DNA of 56,503 nucleotides from Pezizomycotina sp. ARF18 (lineage: Eukaryota > Ascomycota), in assembly GCA_002224055.1 (NCBI GenBank), contig AZLU01000143.1, positions 1-56,503 of the forward strand, in the 5' to 3' direction. Below the pieces are notes generated by a model that saw only the letters and a list, made by a program, of their open reading frames with translations, did not search any database and was not told the origin of the DNA. Positions 36,272 to 46,730 of the stretch are shown piece by piece. How positions within the stretch are numbered: position 1 is the first letter of the stretch; each line of letters opens with the position of its first letter. The translations under genes and the position numbers were made by a program.

Positions 36272-37536
36272 CTAGTTAAGGAACATGAGGTAATAGTACA
36301 GGCGGCGAAATACTAATAATATACCATGATTAAAATCCCAATACCCGATGATGAGAGGATACGCCCATGATCTTAGCTGCATCGCGCCGAGAAAATCGTT
36401 AAGAGGCGATTGTCCCTGGAAGTGCCTTGAACCCGATATATTTATCGTATAATCGAATATATAGTTGAACCCTTGAAACAAATCCCTTCCGAGGCCAATA
36501 TATGCGCCAGAAGCCTTTACATAGTGAGCCTCTGAAACCTCTACTGCCTCATTGCCGCTGCTGTCATAAAGGGCGAGCGGCTTGATATTGATCTCTTGTC
36601 CAAGCCCAACCACGGTTGTCCTCGGTGATCCTAGGTCCACGACAACGGGTGAGTTTGGGTTTAGAAGCTCATTGGGGTGAGCGGTCGTTGGAGAGTAGAG
36701 CGGGGCCGACAGGACACCGTTGATGGTCCTAAGGTTTAGCGTATGTATGCTCCCAGCGGAGGTGTTGTCGAGGTTGATGTAGGCGCCAGTTTTCGTCAAG
36801 GAATAGCCCTGGCAGAAGGTCCCTGACGGTGCGGCGCTCTTTTTCCGGTACTTTAACAGGAATGGATTTATCGTGCCATCCCGCTGGAGCCCGGGTATGG
36901 TTGTTCGTCCGACGCATAGGCAACTCCTACGCTTATTCTCAACCTTTGATCAATGTTCGTGCGGTCCTTCCATGGCAGGTGCCCGTCCTTGCATTGCTTC
37001 TTAGCGGCGTCCCAATTTGACTGTGACCCACACTGGTAAATCTCAGTAACGAGGAAAACTGGTAGCTTGCTAGATGAATAGATCGTCCCTGCGCTGGCGG
37101 TGGTACTTGAGAAAGAGATGTAGCGTTTAGACCAAAAGCCGTGCAACATTTGTCCAGTCTCATTCGGGTCCCAGCGATACTCAGATAGCGTGGTGGGGAA
37201 GTCCGTGCTGGAAGGGTTGGTAACAGCTAAGTAATACGGGATAATGATCCCTCGGCTAGTGTTATCCACCCACCCCGTGATTGGAAACTTCTGAGCGGAT
37301 GAGTCGGTAACTGGATTTGAGATATACAAATTAAAAGATATCTTTGGTTGTGCTGAGGTATCGCCTCCGCTCGCCCAATTCACAAACCACGACGGACTAC
37401 ACTGTTTGTAGTTGAATTCCCTCTTTGCTAATGAAGAGACGGAATTGTGTTCCAGTGGCGCTGCATGGACGGCCCCATATTGAAGAATTGAGGTATACAA
37501 TGATGCCTGTAGGACTTTGGCAAGATATCCCTTCAT
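36272..37536 (-). CDS. Probable secreted protein with Kex2-like pro-segment, unknown family, one frame change
   Basis: No family is recognised. The ATG at 37536 begins MKGYLAK, followed by a hydrophobic stretch ending in AVHAAP, a plausible signal peptide of about 25 residues. A pro-segment ends in LAKR at residues 36-39, a Kex2-type cleavage site. A longer in-frame start at 37719 would add 61 residues ahead of the signal peptide and overlap the TATA box, so 37536 is preferred. The protein has about 420 residues, four Cys in the mature part (YKQCSPSW, IYQCGS, KQCKDG, TFCQGY) and four N-glycosylation sequons (NTS twice, NET, NIS). The frame breaks once at about 36876-36887 beside a CCC run; one added base joins YPGSSG to DGTINPFLLKY. 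The TAG is at 36274-36272. I see no enzymatic motif. The gene has a TATA box and a palindromic element upstream, and its distinct surroundings suggest a regulated, lineage-specific extracellular function. Confidence 0.68.
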
Positions 37537-37705
37537 TGTCGTTGGAGAAAACCTCGAATAAGGGAGGTAAGGGCGAACTCGAAAGAAATTGCTTAGAAGA
37601 AGTGATAAAACTTGGTGATGCTGATGGTTATAGAAGTAGGGACGAAAGGCAGATTGTGACTGTTTGTCGATGATGATGTTCTGAGCAACGGAGCGCGGGG
37701 GGCCC

Positions 37706-37713
37706 TTTATATA
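37706..37713 (-). promoter_or_regulatory. TATA box of the secreted-protein gene
   Basis: TATATAAA on the minus strand lies about 170 bases upstream of the chosen start at 37536. This supports that start and a 5' leader of roughly 140 bases. Confidence 0.55.
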
Positions 37714-37751
37714 ACCCATCGCCTGTCGACTAGACCCTTACCGTGAGCATT

Positions 37752-37786
37752 GTTCAACTTGTGTATCTCTCAAGTACAAGTTGAAC
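37752..37786. promoter_or_regulatory. 11-bp perfect inverted repeat, candidate operator
   Basis: GTTCAACTTGT at 37752-37762 and its exact reverse complement ACAAGTTGAAC at 37776-37786 flank a 13-base spacer. The element sits about 40 bases upstream of the TATA box of the minus-strand secreted-protein gene. Its symmetry suits binding of a dimeric regulator. No known factor is assigned. Confidence 0.5.
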
Positions 37787-40700
37787 GACCCTGTATCCAA
37801 TCGAATCTCACCGTATGAATTCGTAGAGAACTGAAGATTCGAAAGAAATCAGCCTTGGACTCAAGACTAGACGCAAGGTATAGGATAAAAAGAATGCCTT
37901 GTCTCTTCGATCGGGCTTCTTCCGGAGAATTCTACAAATACCTCCTCGATTCTAGAATATAGTTTAATTATCAAGCCACGCCGGGGTAGTTGGCGTTTCC
38001 CGAGATCGGTAATATCTGGAGCGCTCAAGAAAGATAGGCATTGCTGATTCCCGTGTCTCGCCTGGGCTTCTTCGTTTAGACGCGCTAGGGTGCTGGTAGT
38101 CGCCAATTGCCAAAGTTAAGATGACAGAATCAAGTGTCCCCATCGCCATTGACTTAAGGTTTGTATCCTTGACGGTGGCTTTCATCCCTGAAACATATCG
38201 CTTCATTATAATTGTCGAATGTGGGCGCTGCGGTATAAAAGTACCGATTTTATACTGTTTGGGTGGTAATACCACGCCCTTTCAAGCGTAGTATCCTGTA
38301 GTGGCCCCTCAGGATTTTTTTTTCTTCCTTGCATTCTAGAACGCCAATTAGAGGCCGGGTGGAGTCAGTAGATCGTGGACTTGAGTCTCTAGGCAAAAGG
38401 GAGGGGACTGTTTTTGATTCCAGCTAGTGTATCGCTAATTTAGATAGGTAAGAATATAAAGGGGAAACACTTCGAGAAACCGATATTTATCTCTATCTAT
38501 CAATCAGTAAATACGGTCTCAAGCTTCATGAATTAGACACTGACCTCGAGAAAAGCCGAATGTTCCTTTCCCGGATCATGGAAACATCCCCAAGCAATTG
38601 CCCAAAATATAATTATGATCACAAAGATGAAACCAAAGGGAAAGAAATATTCAAAAAGAAGTGAAAAACAAATATAAGCCAAATGACTTTTGGGTACTTA
38701 AAATTCGTGCTGCCACTCGCTCTATTGTAATCGTAAACACCCTTTACAAGCATGCGGTGTTTCCAGAATCGTATTGCTCGTCAAAGGGCGCTATTTGAAC
38801 GATACAAGAATAGCTTTAGTCGATTGAATTGACTAGAGATGGACAATTAGGTACATAGATCTCATTATGTACACAATGAAACGCTGTTCCCACACTGTCT
38901 AGTTACCAGGTTGTGTACCAGTTCCTAATATCTCCTCTAGAAAAGATTTCATATAAATGCTATTGCGTTGACTCTTAAATCTCTTGCCATATTGTGGAAG
39001 CCAGGTATATACTTAAGTAGCTTCAGAGTCAATGATTCCTAGTAATCTTGGTATTATTCTAGGAAAGTAGCACTCTAGGAAAGTGGCACATTGAATGTCT
39101 TTGAGAGTATAATACGTTAATCCGTAAGAAGTGTGACTGTGGTTAGAGCTCTGCTGGAACAAATTCCATATATAATTCATATCTGAGATCCAATTTCCTT
39201 TAAATCTTGTGCTAGTGCGTGAAGATCGAGATAATAGGGCTAGAGATTTTCATATCCGCTCATCAAGGTTCAAAATCTTAAACTCTCCAGAGAATGCATG
39301 TTATAACAGGCTTCAGAGCCCGATCGGGAGATTCTCGTGAATTCTTCTAAAAACCTGTTCATTTTAACAGCACTAACATAACAGTGTACTGAACATGGTG
39401 AGCTAAAACATGTCTACCGAGGTTAGTTCTTCTATCACTACACACTGACGAAAATAATGCGGACTTTAAGATGTACTCATACATATGTCTTATTGATATG
39501 ATATTACATTAAGTAGAGGGTAAAAAACAGGAAGCAACAATTTGTGAACGGAGCGACACCAGGGAGCGTGATAATTTTTCTCACGAGTTCCAAACATCAG
39601 AAGAAATACTACTAACACACATAGACTATATCGGGAGCTTCGCTTTTATATCTAACATATTTATATGCGTATTGATATATGGATATTATATATTTTACCA
39701 GTCTAGTAGCTATAGCACGAGGAGCCGAAACGAAAAAAAAAAAAAAAAAAAAAAAAACCGGAAGTATACCATTCACAGTGTACCGGCTCCTACGTACCAT
39801 GATATCTCCGGAAAATACGATCAAATATGTCCTTCTCTAACCAGCTTGTTTTTTCTTTTTCTTTTTTTCAAGGCCATTCTGATAGTTTCATGTAATAATT
39901 TTTGTTTTTTGTTTTTTCACGTCCAAGGTCTTCTTCACCCCATATCTGTGACTTGCTAAAAAGGTTTCCATCTTCAGACAAACCGTTCTCAAAATAGGTC
40001 AGTCTCAGCATATTGTCCCGTCAAAGATCACCTACTTAATCATAAGGTAACGATCAATGGTCTCTAAAATTCCTTAACAACATTTGTAGTGCAGCCTCGA
40101 GAAAGCCATACATACCTCGGTCCCTACATCGAAGTAACGTCAAAAGAAAAAAGCTTATCCAGCACAAAAACACGAATACGAGCGATGCAATTTTCCCCGT
40201 CTAAGTATATTTCCTTCCGCGAAGTCTAGTATTCTTTTTCGAAATTTCAATATCACCGTTCAACAATCCATGCTCCACAATATGCACAATCCATTCCGGT
40301 CTACAAGGCGCTTAAATGCAAAGAATATATTACATTACATACTGCATCAAAAACCACCCGATCCAATCAATCAAATTCCAGTAAGACATTAGCTTACCAA
40401 ACGACTTAAGCGCCCCGCTCTCCAAAAACACGATCCTGGTAAACTGTGAAACTGTTAAGCCATCATTTGCATGCATTAATAGGAAAACAGAACAAAGAAA
40501 AAAAAAAAAAAAAAAAAAAGAAAGATAAAGCTGGCGACGGCGACTGGCCGATATTGCACCGCGAAACATGTCAAATAGATTGAGATAGCGACCTCGAAAT
40601 CTGCCTCGAAATCGAAACATTAACGACGTGTGGCACCTTTTTTTTTTTTTTTTTATGGCCAAATTGCAAAAGCTTTTTTTTCGCATTAATCTAACCAGGA

Positions 40701-41532
40701 AGTACACATCTTGCACTCATCACGAGAGCGAATCTCAGCATTCGTTACTACAACAGAAAGGATGCTAGTTGAGCTACTTCGTATTTTATTTATTTATTTA
40801 TAGATAAACTTAGAGGAGCGCTTCAAATTCTCTTTAATTGTACTGGTAAGCAAAAAGGATCCTTGTTGAAATTCGGTGGTGGCTTATACACCAGGTAAAA
40901 TATTTTGACAGAAAGCAGTAAAGAAGGCTAGCGATGAAACAGAGCTAAAAAGTAGCGATGTGTGAAACAGATTCATAAGAAAAAGAAAAAAGACAACATA
41001 TACTCCAAACATACACCTGATTCGATCGCGTTCATGAAAAAGAGAGAATCATGAAAAAGAGAGAAAGAAGAAAAGTGGAGAAGGCGAAGTAAAAGATCCC
41101 ATAACGCTGAGAACAAAAATAGACATCATAAAGGAAAAGAAAAAAGGGATATGGAGTAGAAAATAACTATCATATATATCGTGTATACATAAGGAAAAGG
41201 GGGAAAGAAAATGAAAGAAAACAAGTAAAGAGAGAAAAAAGGAAAATATATTGGAGCTATAAGCAGGCCGAGGCCTGAGAGTCCCCAAAGAGGCGGAGCA
41301 AGAAGAAACGGAAAATACTGAAAATTTCGAACTGGATGTAAAAAGTAAAAGGAAGAGAAAGTCGCTCCAGGAAAGGTATACGGTGATCCATTTTAACGCC
41401 AGAAAATTTCATGCAGACAGGAAAGTTGGAGTAAGGTTGAAGGCAGAACTTTTTGGTACTTTTGTCTATAGGATATGAGAAGCGAGTCGTAGACCGTGAA
41501 AAAGAGCCAAAAAGTCGAGTGCGGGGTATAGC
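37787..41532. other. Intergenic region, no supported gene
   Basis: Open frames at 37867-38275 (minus) are short and carry no motif. At 38233-38255 two TATA boxes lie back to back. From 38.3 to about 41.5 kb the plus strand is A-rich and stops are frequent. Long homopolymers reappear from 39734 onward (A24 near 39734-39757, A near 40499-40519, T near 40639-40654), marking the right border of the homopolymer-free island. Confidence 0.45.
38233..38255. promoter_or_regulatory. Symmetric back-to-back TATA boxes
   Basis: GTATAAAA at 38233-38240 and its exact reverse complement TTTTATAC at 38248-38255 are separated by 7 bases, giving one TATA box per strand. No convincing gene lies directly downstream on either strand. 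It may be a remnant promoter or a chance palindrome. Confidence 0.3.
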
Positions 41533-43112
41533 TTAAGAAAACCATCCCCTTCGCGGTTTTTGCTGTACTTTGACCGGCGCGGCCTTCTTGTGTTCCGCTG
41601 CTTCCATTGCCTGTGAAGTTCAGAGCTGTTAGTAAAAGGGGGGGAAAAAATTGCCTCAGATTGCTTAAGCTAAGGGCTAGTGCGTACCTTAAAGTGCTCT
41701 TCCTTTTGCCTCCACTCGGCCTCTTGTCTGAGGCGTTTGTCTTCCTCGGCCTTTCTTTGGGCTTCCACTCTTCTTTTCTTCCTCCAATCCTTGACGGCTC
41801 CGCGGGCTTGGCGGGACTGTAACAATGTGAACGTTCTGACCGCCCGTGGTCGTGTGACGGTAAATCTGCGGCCGCGCGGCTTCTTCCGCCTCCTTTGCTG
41901 CTTTCGCGGCCTGAACAGCCCTGTATTTCTCGACGGCCGCGCGTTGCTCTTTAACAAAATAGAAATGTTAGGAGTTGTCGTCATCTTAATATACAAACTT
42001 TAAGCATGTGTACTTACTTCTGATCTCTTCCGTTCTCTCAAGCAGAGACTTGATGTCATCTTTGCTTAGGTACCTCTTGACGAGGAGGTAGTCCTTGTGT
42101 TCTTCGTAAGGGAAACCCTTTTCGACCAATGCCGCCCTCGATATCAAGTTCTTGGCACCTTGGCCTGGTAATCGTTAAGATTCTTCGGCGGCGGTGAGCT
42201 TCCTTCTTCTGCGGTGGCACAGGGTCTTAGGCTTGGCTGCTGGAGCCTGCGGGTGTACGACGATGTGCTGGGGTCGCGCAGGCTGCTGCATGAGGCGATG
42301 TCCATTTGCACATGGCTGGCGCGTATCTCCGCATCATGCCTGGCCCTTTCGCGCTCCTCCTTCATAGCCATGGCAACGGCCGCCTGCTTCTCTAGCTGCT
42401 TAATGCGATCGCCGCTACGGCCGCGATCCTCCTCGTCTCTGAGCCTTTCGAGTTCCAGTTTAAGCTGGACTAGCCTCGCCAGCTCCTCGTCTGGGTTGTT
42501 GTAGCCCGACGGCGGCATCGGGGCAGAGGGCATCGGGGTAGGGCCAGCACCGCTGTACGATATGTGCCTCGACGGGTCTCTCGTTCCGTGCCTCGTCGGA
42601 GACTTGCTGTACGAGCCCACGGGCGAATGCCCGTGGTATGGCGAATGACTCGGCGACGGCTCAAAAGTCGGAGAGTAACCGATCCGTGGATCCATTGTAA
42701 GCCGAACCGGCATAGTAAGATGCCGGCCGTCTCCGGTATCCATCTTCGTGGTAACCTCCTTGCGAAGCAGCGCGGTTGTGACTGACCGGCCGCTTCTCCG
42801 ATTTCGAGTAGTTGACGTGGACGCCGCCGGTAGAAGCTACTCTGATACCTGCGCTAGGCCGGCGATCGCTGACCGAAAGCGACCGACCCATGTGCGAGGC
42901 AGCCAGGTGACCGTCGGAAGTATGGTAAGAGCGGTGGCGATGACCCTCCTGTAGCTGTACAACGGGTCGATCCTGGCTTGTCAGGGTGCTACTTCTCCGT
43001 GGTCTAGACCCGCTGCGAGAGACTGTGATGCGACGCCTTTATTCGGCGACGGCTCTCGGCTCTTGCTGAATGCGCGGGGGGAAGGCATGGCGTAGTATGC
43101 TTGGCCGTCCAT
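41533..43112 (-). CDS. Uncharacterised charged, coiled-coil-rich protein, frame broken
   Basis: The ATG at 43112 starts MDGQAYYAMPSPRAF; an upstream in-frame ATG at 43163 is possible. The N-terminal half is low-complexity and rich in Ser, Pro, Arg, Gly and His. It is followed by a charged heptad-like region (ARLVQLKLELERLRDEED, then KQLEKQAAVAMAMKEERERA) at about 42480-42320. A compact folded-looking block (AALVEKGFPYEEHKDYLLVK, then RYLSKDDIKSLLERTEEIR) lies at 42135-42020. Introns fit at 42017-41949 and 41687-41611. A second charged helix (WRKKRRVEAQRKAEEDKRL) and a short basic end (KPRRGWFS) lead to the TAA at 41535-41533. Frames change near 43010, 42890-42740, 42310-42190 and about 41830. 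The folded block reminds me of domains of unknown function found near the C-terminus of Arg/Ser-rich fungal proteins (possibly DUF8035), but I cannot confirm this. Confidence 0.65.
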
Positions 43113-45925
43113 AGTTGCGTTTGTTTTATTTTTCACCGACCAAAAGTCGTGTGCTTCCTCCAACTATAAATAATTCCTTTCTCAAAACCTCACTTGAGGT
43201 TGTTCCCCCTGCTATATTCAGCCTTCCGCTTCCCAAATATAATATAAATCACCTTCCTTGTCGTATATCTATTCGTTTTCGGTTCCTTTGTTCTGGGGTT
43301 GTTGGCTTCTTTTAAGCTATTTCAAGTCGTCAGCTGATGATGCTACCCAATCACTATTCCAACACACCTATGCACTGACTCACGTTTGTGGAACGATTGA
43401 GCTGGGAATAAGGCAAACGACGATCGCTGTAATATATAAGGAACAACTATTGCCTTTCTGTAAAGCAATAATATAAATAGTTCTTAGAATGATCTTCTTA
43501 CGAAGTATGATGTAGAGAAAATAAGGGGAAATTTGGAGACTGTGATGTGTATATATATATAATATATACTCTAGCTTTTCCTCTTGTAAAGAGCTTTTTC
43601 TTGAGGGGGAGAAAGAGGAAGAGGGGGCCTTCTTGTATCAGGTGTGAAGTATTAGAGAAGGGAAAGAGCAGGAAAAAGAAAAGAAGAAAATGAACAACAA
43701 GCAAAGAAAAAAAAATTGTAGAAAAAAGAAAAAAAAAAAAGTACGAAAAAAAGAAAAGAAAGGAATTTGCTGCAGTGGTGCGAGTAAGAAAGAAGAGGAA
43801 AAAAAGGGAGGGGAAGGGCAAGTCTCGAGTACCTATTTCACTCTACCTCAGGAATGTGGAGCCCGTTGTTTCGTTCAGCCGCCTCGGTGACCGTTTGGTA
43901 GGAATCGGTTTTATCCTCCTTTTGCGTATTCGCTATTCGTTCGTTATTCTTTTCACCTCCAGCGCCAGATTCTGAACCTCGTTAAACGGAAACAGTTGTG
44001 GAATGTGACGGAAGAGAAAGACTAGAAAATAGGGGTGGCCTCTTCTCTCAGGACTCTTGCGTAAAATGGAGTGTTTGAAAGTACGAAAAGTCTGTCGACT
44101 TTATCCGGGACCTGTTCCTTATATTCTATTCCTCCTCCGAAGAGGGCTATAATCCTATTTGAAAGCGCTCAAGCTTTTCACTAAGGCACGTATCAAGCCA
44201 GGAAAGGTATCGTGTGTGAGTTAGGTAGGAATCACACACACACAGTTTCTATATTAATCTATAGTGGGAGATCCCGCGAAAATAGCGCTGGTGGTAGTAC
44301 GCTTACCCTGACAGAAAAAAAAAACTTCCCGGCAAGAGTTCCGATATCGAAAGAAGAAAAGGAATAAGACTAAAATATTTCAGCTTGCGGTGCGAAATGT
44401 TTCCTTTTCTTATTCGTATAGCTGGCCTTGCGGAGGGGACGCATCATCATATGTCGCAGAAGTCACCTAGGCCGTAGGGATAACATAGGCATGCAAGGCA
44501 AGAATTGGGGCGGTAGGGCAAGGTCAAGCGCGAGGCGTTCGATAGGCTTTCGACGCGAGAAAACTTGCCCATGAATCCCCAGTACCAAATATTCTGCTCG
44601 GTATCCACTTGTCTATCATGCAAGATGTGGTTGTACTCACCGTTCGCCAATAAGCTGGAGGGGGCTTTGCACTGCAGCTAACCCCCAATTCGGCGTTATT
44701 TGTATACATTTATTTGCACGGACTGATGAGGCTCTCGTGCGTCTCCTGCGATGTGAGATTTCGTGGCTGTGAGTCAAGTACTCATATTTTTTGCAGATTG
44801 CGCTGTATCGAGCTTCTTTGAGTCAAAAATAAAAACTAGGCGAGTTGCCACTGGGCGGATCGAGGTGAGAAAGATGACAGAAGCTTGTTACCTTGGGCGA
44901 TATACCTTGTCCTGCTCGTAACAAATGTTCGACATGCAACTGGGGGCGTGCTTTTTTTCGTGATACTAGGCACTACTTGGAGCTACCTGCCAATGATCAC
45001 GAGCCGTAAAACGGACGACTATAACGAGCCGAAACTTGTGCATGCATGCATAAGCAATTTCGCTGGGCAAGAAAGGTATCTTGTTGCATTGACCAGCTTC
45101 CTTCTTGGGGAAGCACCCCAGCTGTAGCTCGCCTCTGCTGCAGTCAGGGCAACAGGACGCAAACCCTTGACAGTTCGACCAAAGGAAAAAATCGTTCAGG
45201 GTCGTGAGTGGTGGATCACTGGTTTATTTCCGTGGATGAATGCATCCCTCGAGAGCGATGCAATGCAAAACTTCTGATGCATGTGGAAATGAAATTTCCA
45301 CTAGTCTAGGATATGATCGCCTTCGCTATTGGCATGGTGAGATTCCGTTTAAATGAGGCTCAAGTTTCTTCCTAGCAGAAAAGGATCGAGACCTTGTTCC
45401 CTATGCGAGACAACCGTTCCCTTCGGCTGCCCGAAGCTCCGACGCTAAAAAAACTGTCAAAAAGTAAAGTCGGTCGGGGTGGATTTGCGAAACTGCTCAC
45501 CGAAACGGGGCACAACGAAATTAGTGTGGCTTTACTTATCAAGCACCAGGGAACACAGCATAATCATCATGAGCAGCTCCTCCCAGTAACAAAACGTCGA
45601 AGTCTGCGAGTCATGTTGACGATACTTGGTGAGTAGAGGTGTCAATTTCGTCGCTGCCAGGCATTGAATGGGTAAGGCAGTTCTGATGTTGTGGTTTGCC
45701 GCGGTGAAGAGACCAAGTTTGGCTTTTCCAACTCGCTGTACCCCAGGTCTCAAACCGTCCGCCACAGGATCCAACGTTAGTGAAACTTGTTTCTAGAATT
45801 CCGCTTGAATTCACAAAAAAAGATTTTCAAGATTTATCTTTTTTTTTTTTCTTTTTTTTCGCTTCCTCGTTGGCCTGGTGCACATGCCATGACTATTAGC
45901 CAGCCCCTTGGAGCTCAGAAGCTTG

Positions 45926-46276
45926 ATTGGCCTAGGAGCTTTGCCAAAGAGCGATGGCGACATTCCTCGCCGGCCTTTAAAAAAAGAGGCGAGATTCGAA
46001 GAATTTAACCAATTAGCCTCCTTTCTTCGCGCATCCAATCGGAAAAGCTTCTTGCACTCCCCTACAAAGGGAGCTTCTTTTTCCGGCGGCGCTCTGTCGC
46101 AGCTCTGTCTCATTGGCGGTGCTTCTTCGCCTCCGAGCTGAAGTGAATCGTTTTTCGACGGGAGATGTATAGCAATGGTTTTTCCGAGCCTTTGGCAAAG
46201 CACAAGGAGCGGAGCCTTATGTCCCCAAGTCCTCCTGTATCCGGCGGTAACCCTGTCAGGTGCTGCTGTTGATTGG
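45926..46276. promoter_or_regulatory. Cluster of five CCAAT/ATTGG boxes upstream of OPI3
   Basis: ATTGG or CCAAT pentamers occur at 45926-45930, 46009-46013, 46035-46039, 46112-46116 and 46272-46276. The CCAAT-binding Hap complex is a general activator in filamentous fungi. The boxes lie 450-800 bases upstream of the OPI3 start, so they may serve OPI3 or an unseen divergent transcript. Confidence 0.4.
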
Positions 46277-46304
46277 TCGTGAGAGCTTTAATTGAGCAAT
46301 TGCG

Positions 46305-46312
46305 TGACGTCT
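46305..46312. promoter_or_regulatory. CRE-like TGACGTCT site
   Basis: TGACGTCT matches the core bound by fungal bZIP factors of the CRE/ATF and Hac1 type. It lies about 420 bases upstream of the OPI3 start. Confidence 0.35.
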
Positions 46313-46730
46313 TTTACTGTGGGGAAGAAGATAATTAAAAAATTTACTGGGTATAATTTATTTTTTGTTGAGCTTTTTTTTTTTTTTTTTTTTTTTGGGC
46401 GCAGTTAGGAAAATTAGGAAAGGGCCATTTTTGTCCCGACGGTAACCACCGCACTCAGTCACCAAATAATTGAATCACCAACTAATCTTCTCCGTTGTTG
46501 CAATCTGTCACGATTGAGGCTACACAGAGCCCTACTAGCTTTTTTTTTTCTTCTTTGCTTCTCAGCCTCTTCCTCTCTCATTGTCTATCTACTCATTTGG
46601 ATCGTTGCTCGGCCTTTGCATAAGTGTCATCACAGCTTTTCCCTGGAGATAACATCATTTTTTTTTTTTTCCCCTTTGGATCCTTTGGAACGAACAAGGC
46701 GGTAGTAGATACCATAGCCGTTTTGGAGCC

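Larger units (their letters stand above)
43113..46730. other. Intergenic region between the coiled-coil gene and OPI3
   Basis: No open frame here is convincing. Candidates at 44447-44650 (minus), 44885-45127 (plus), 45394-45636 (plus) and 45811-46203 (minus) have no domain I recognise. A GTGTGTGA/TCACACAC hairpin lies near 44213-44240 and a GTGGAAAT/ATTTCCAC hairpin at 45293-45311. The right 800 bases are the OPI3 promoter region, with several CCAAT boxes and one TGACGTC site. Confidence 0.45.

Noticed and set aside
45811-46203. 130-codon Lys/Arg-rich open frame on the minus strand
   Set aside because: It lies in the CCAAT-rich region upstream of OPI3, its tail is encoded by a poly(A) tract, and it has no recognisable motif.
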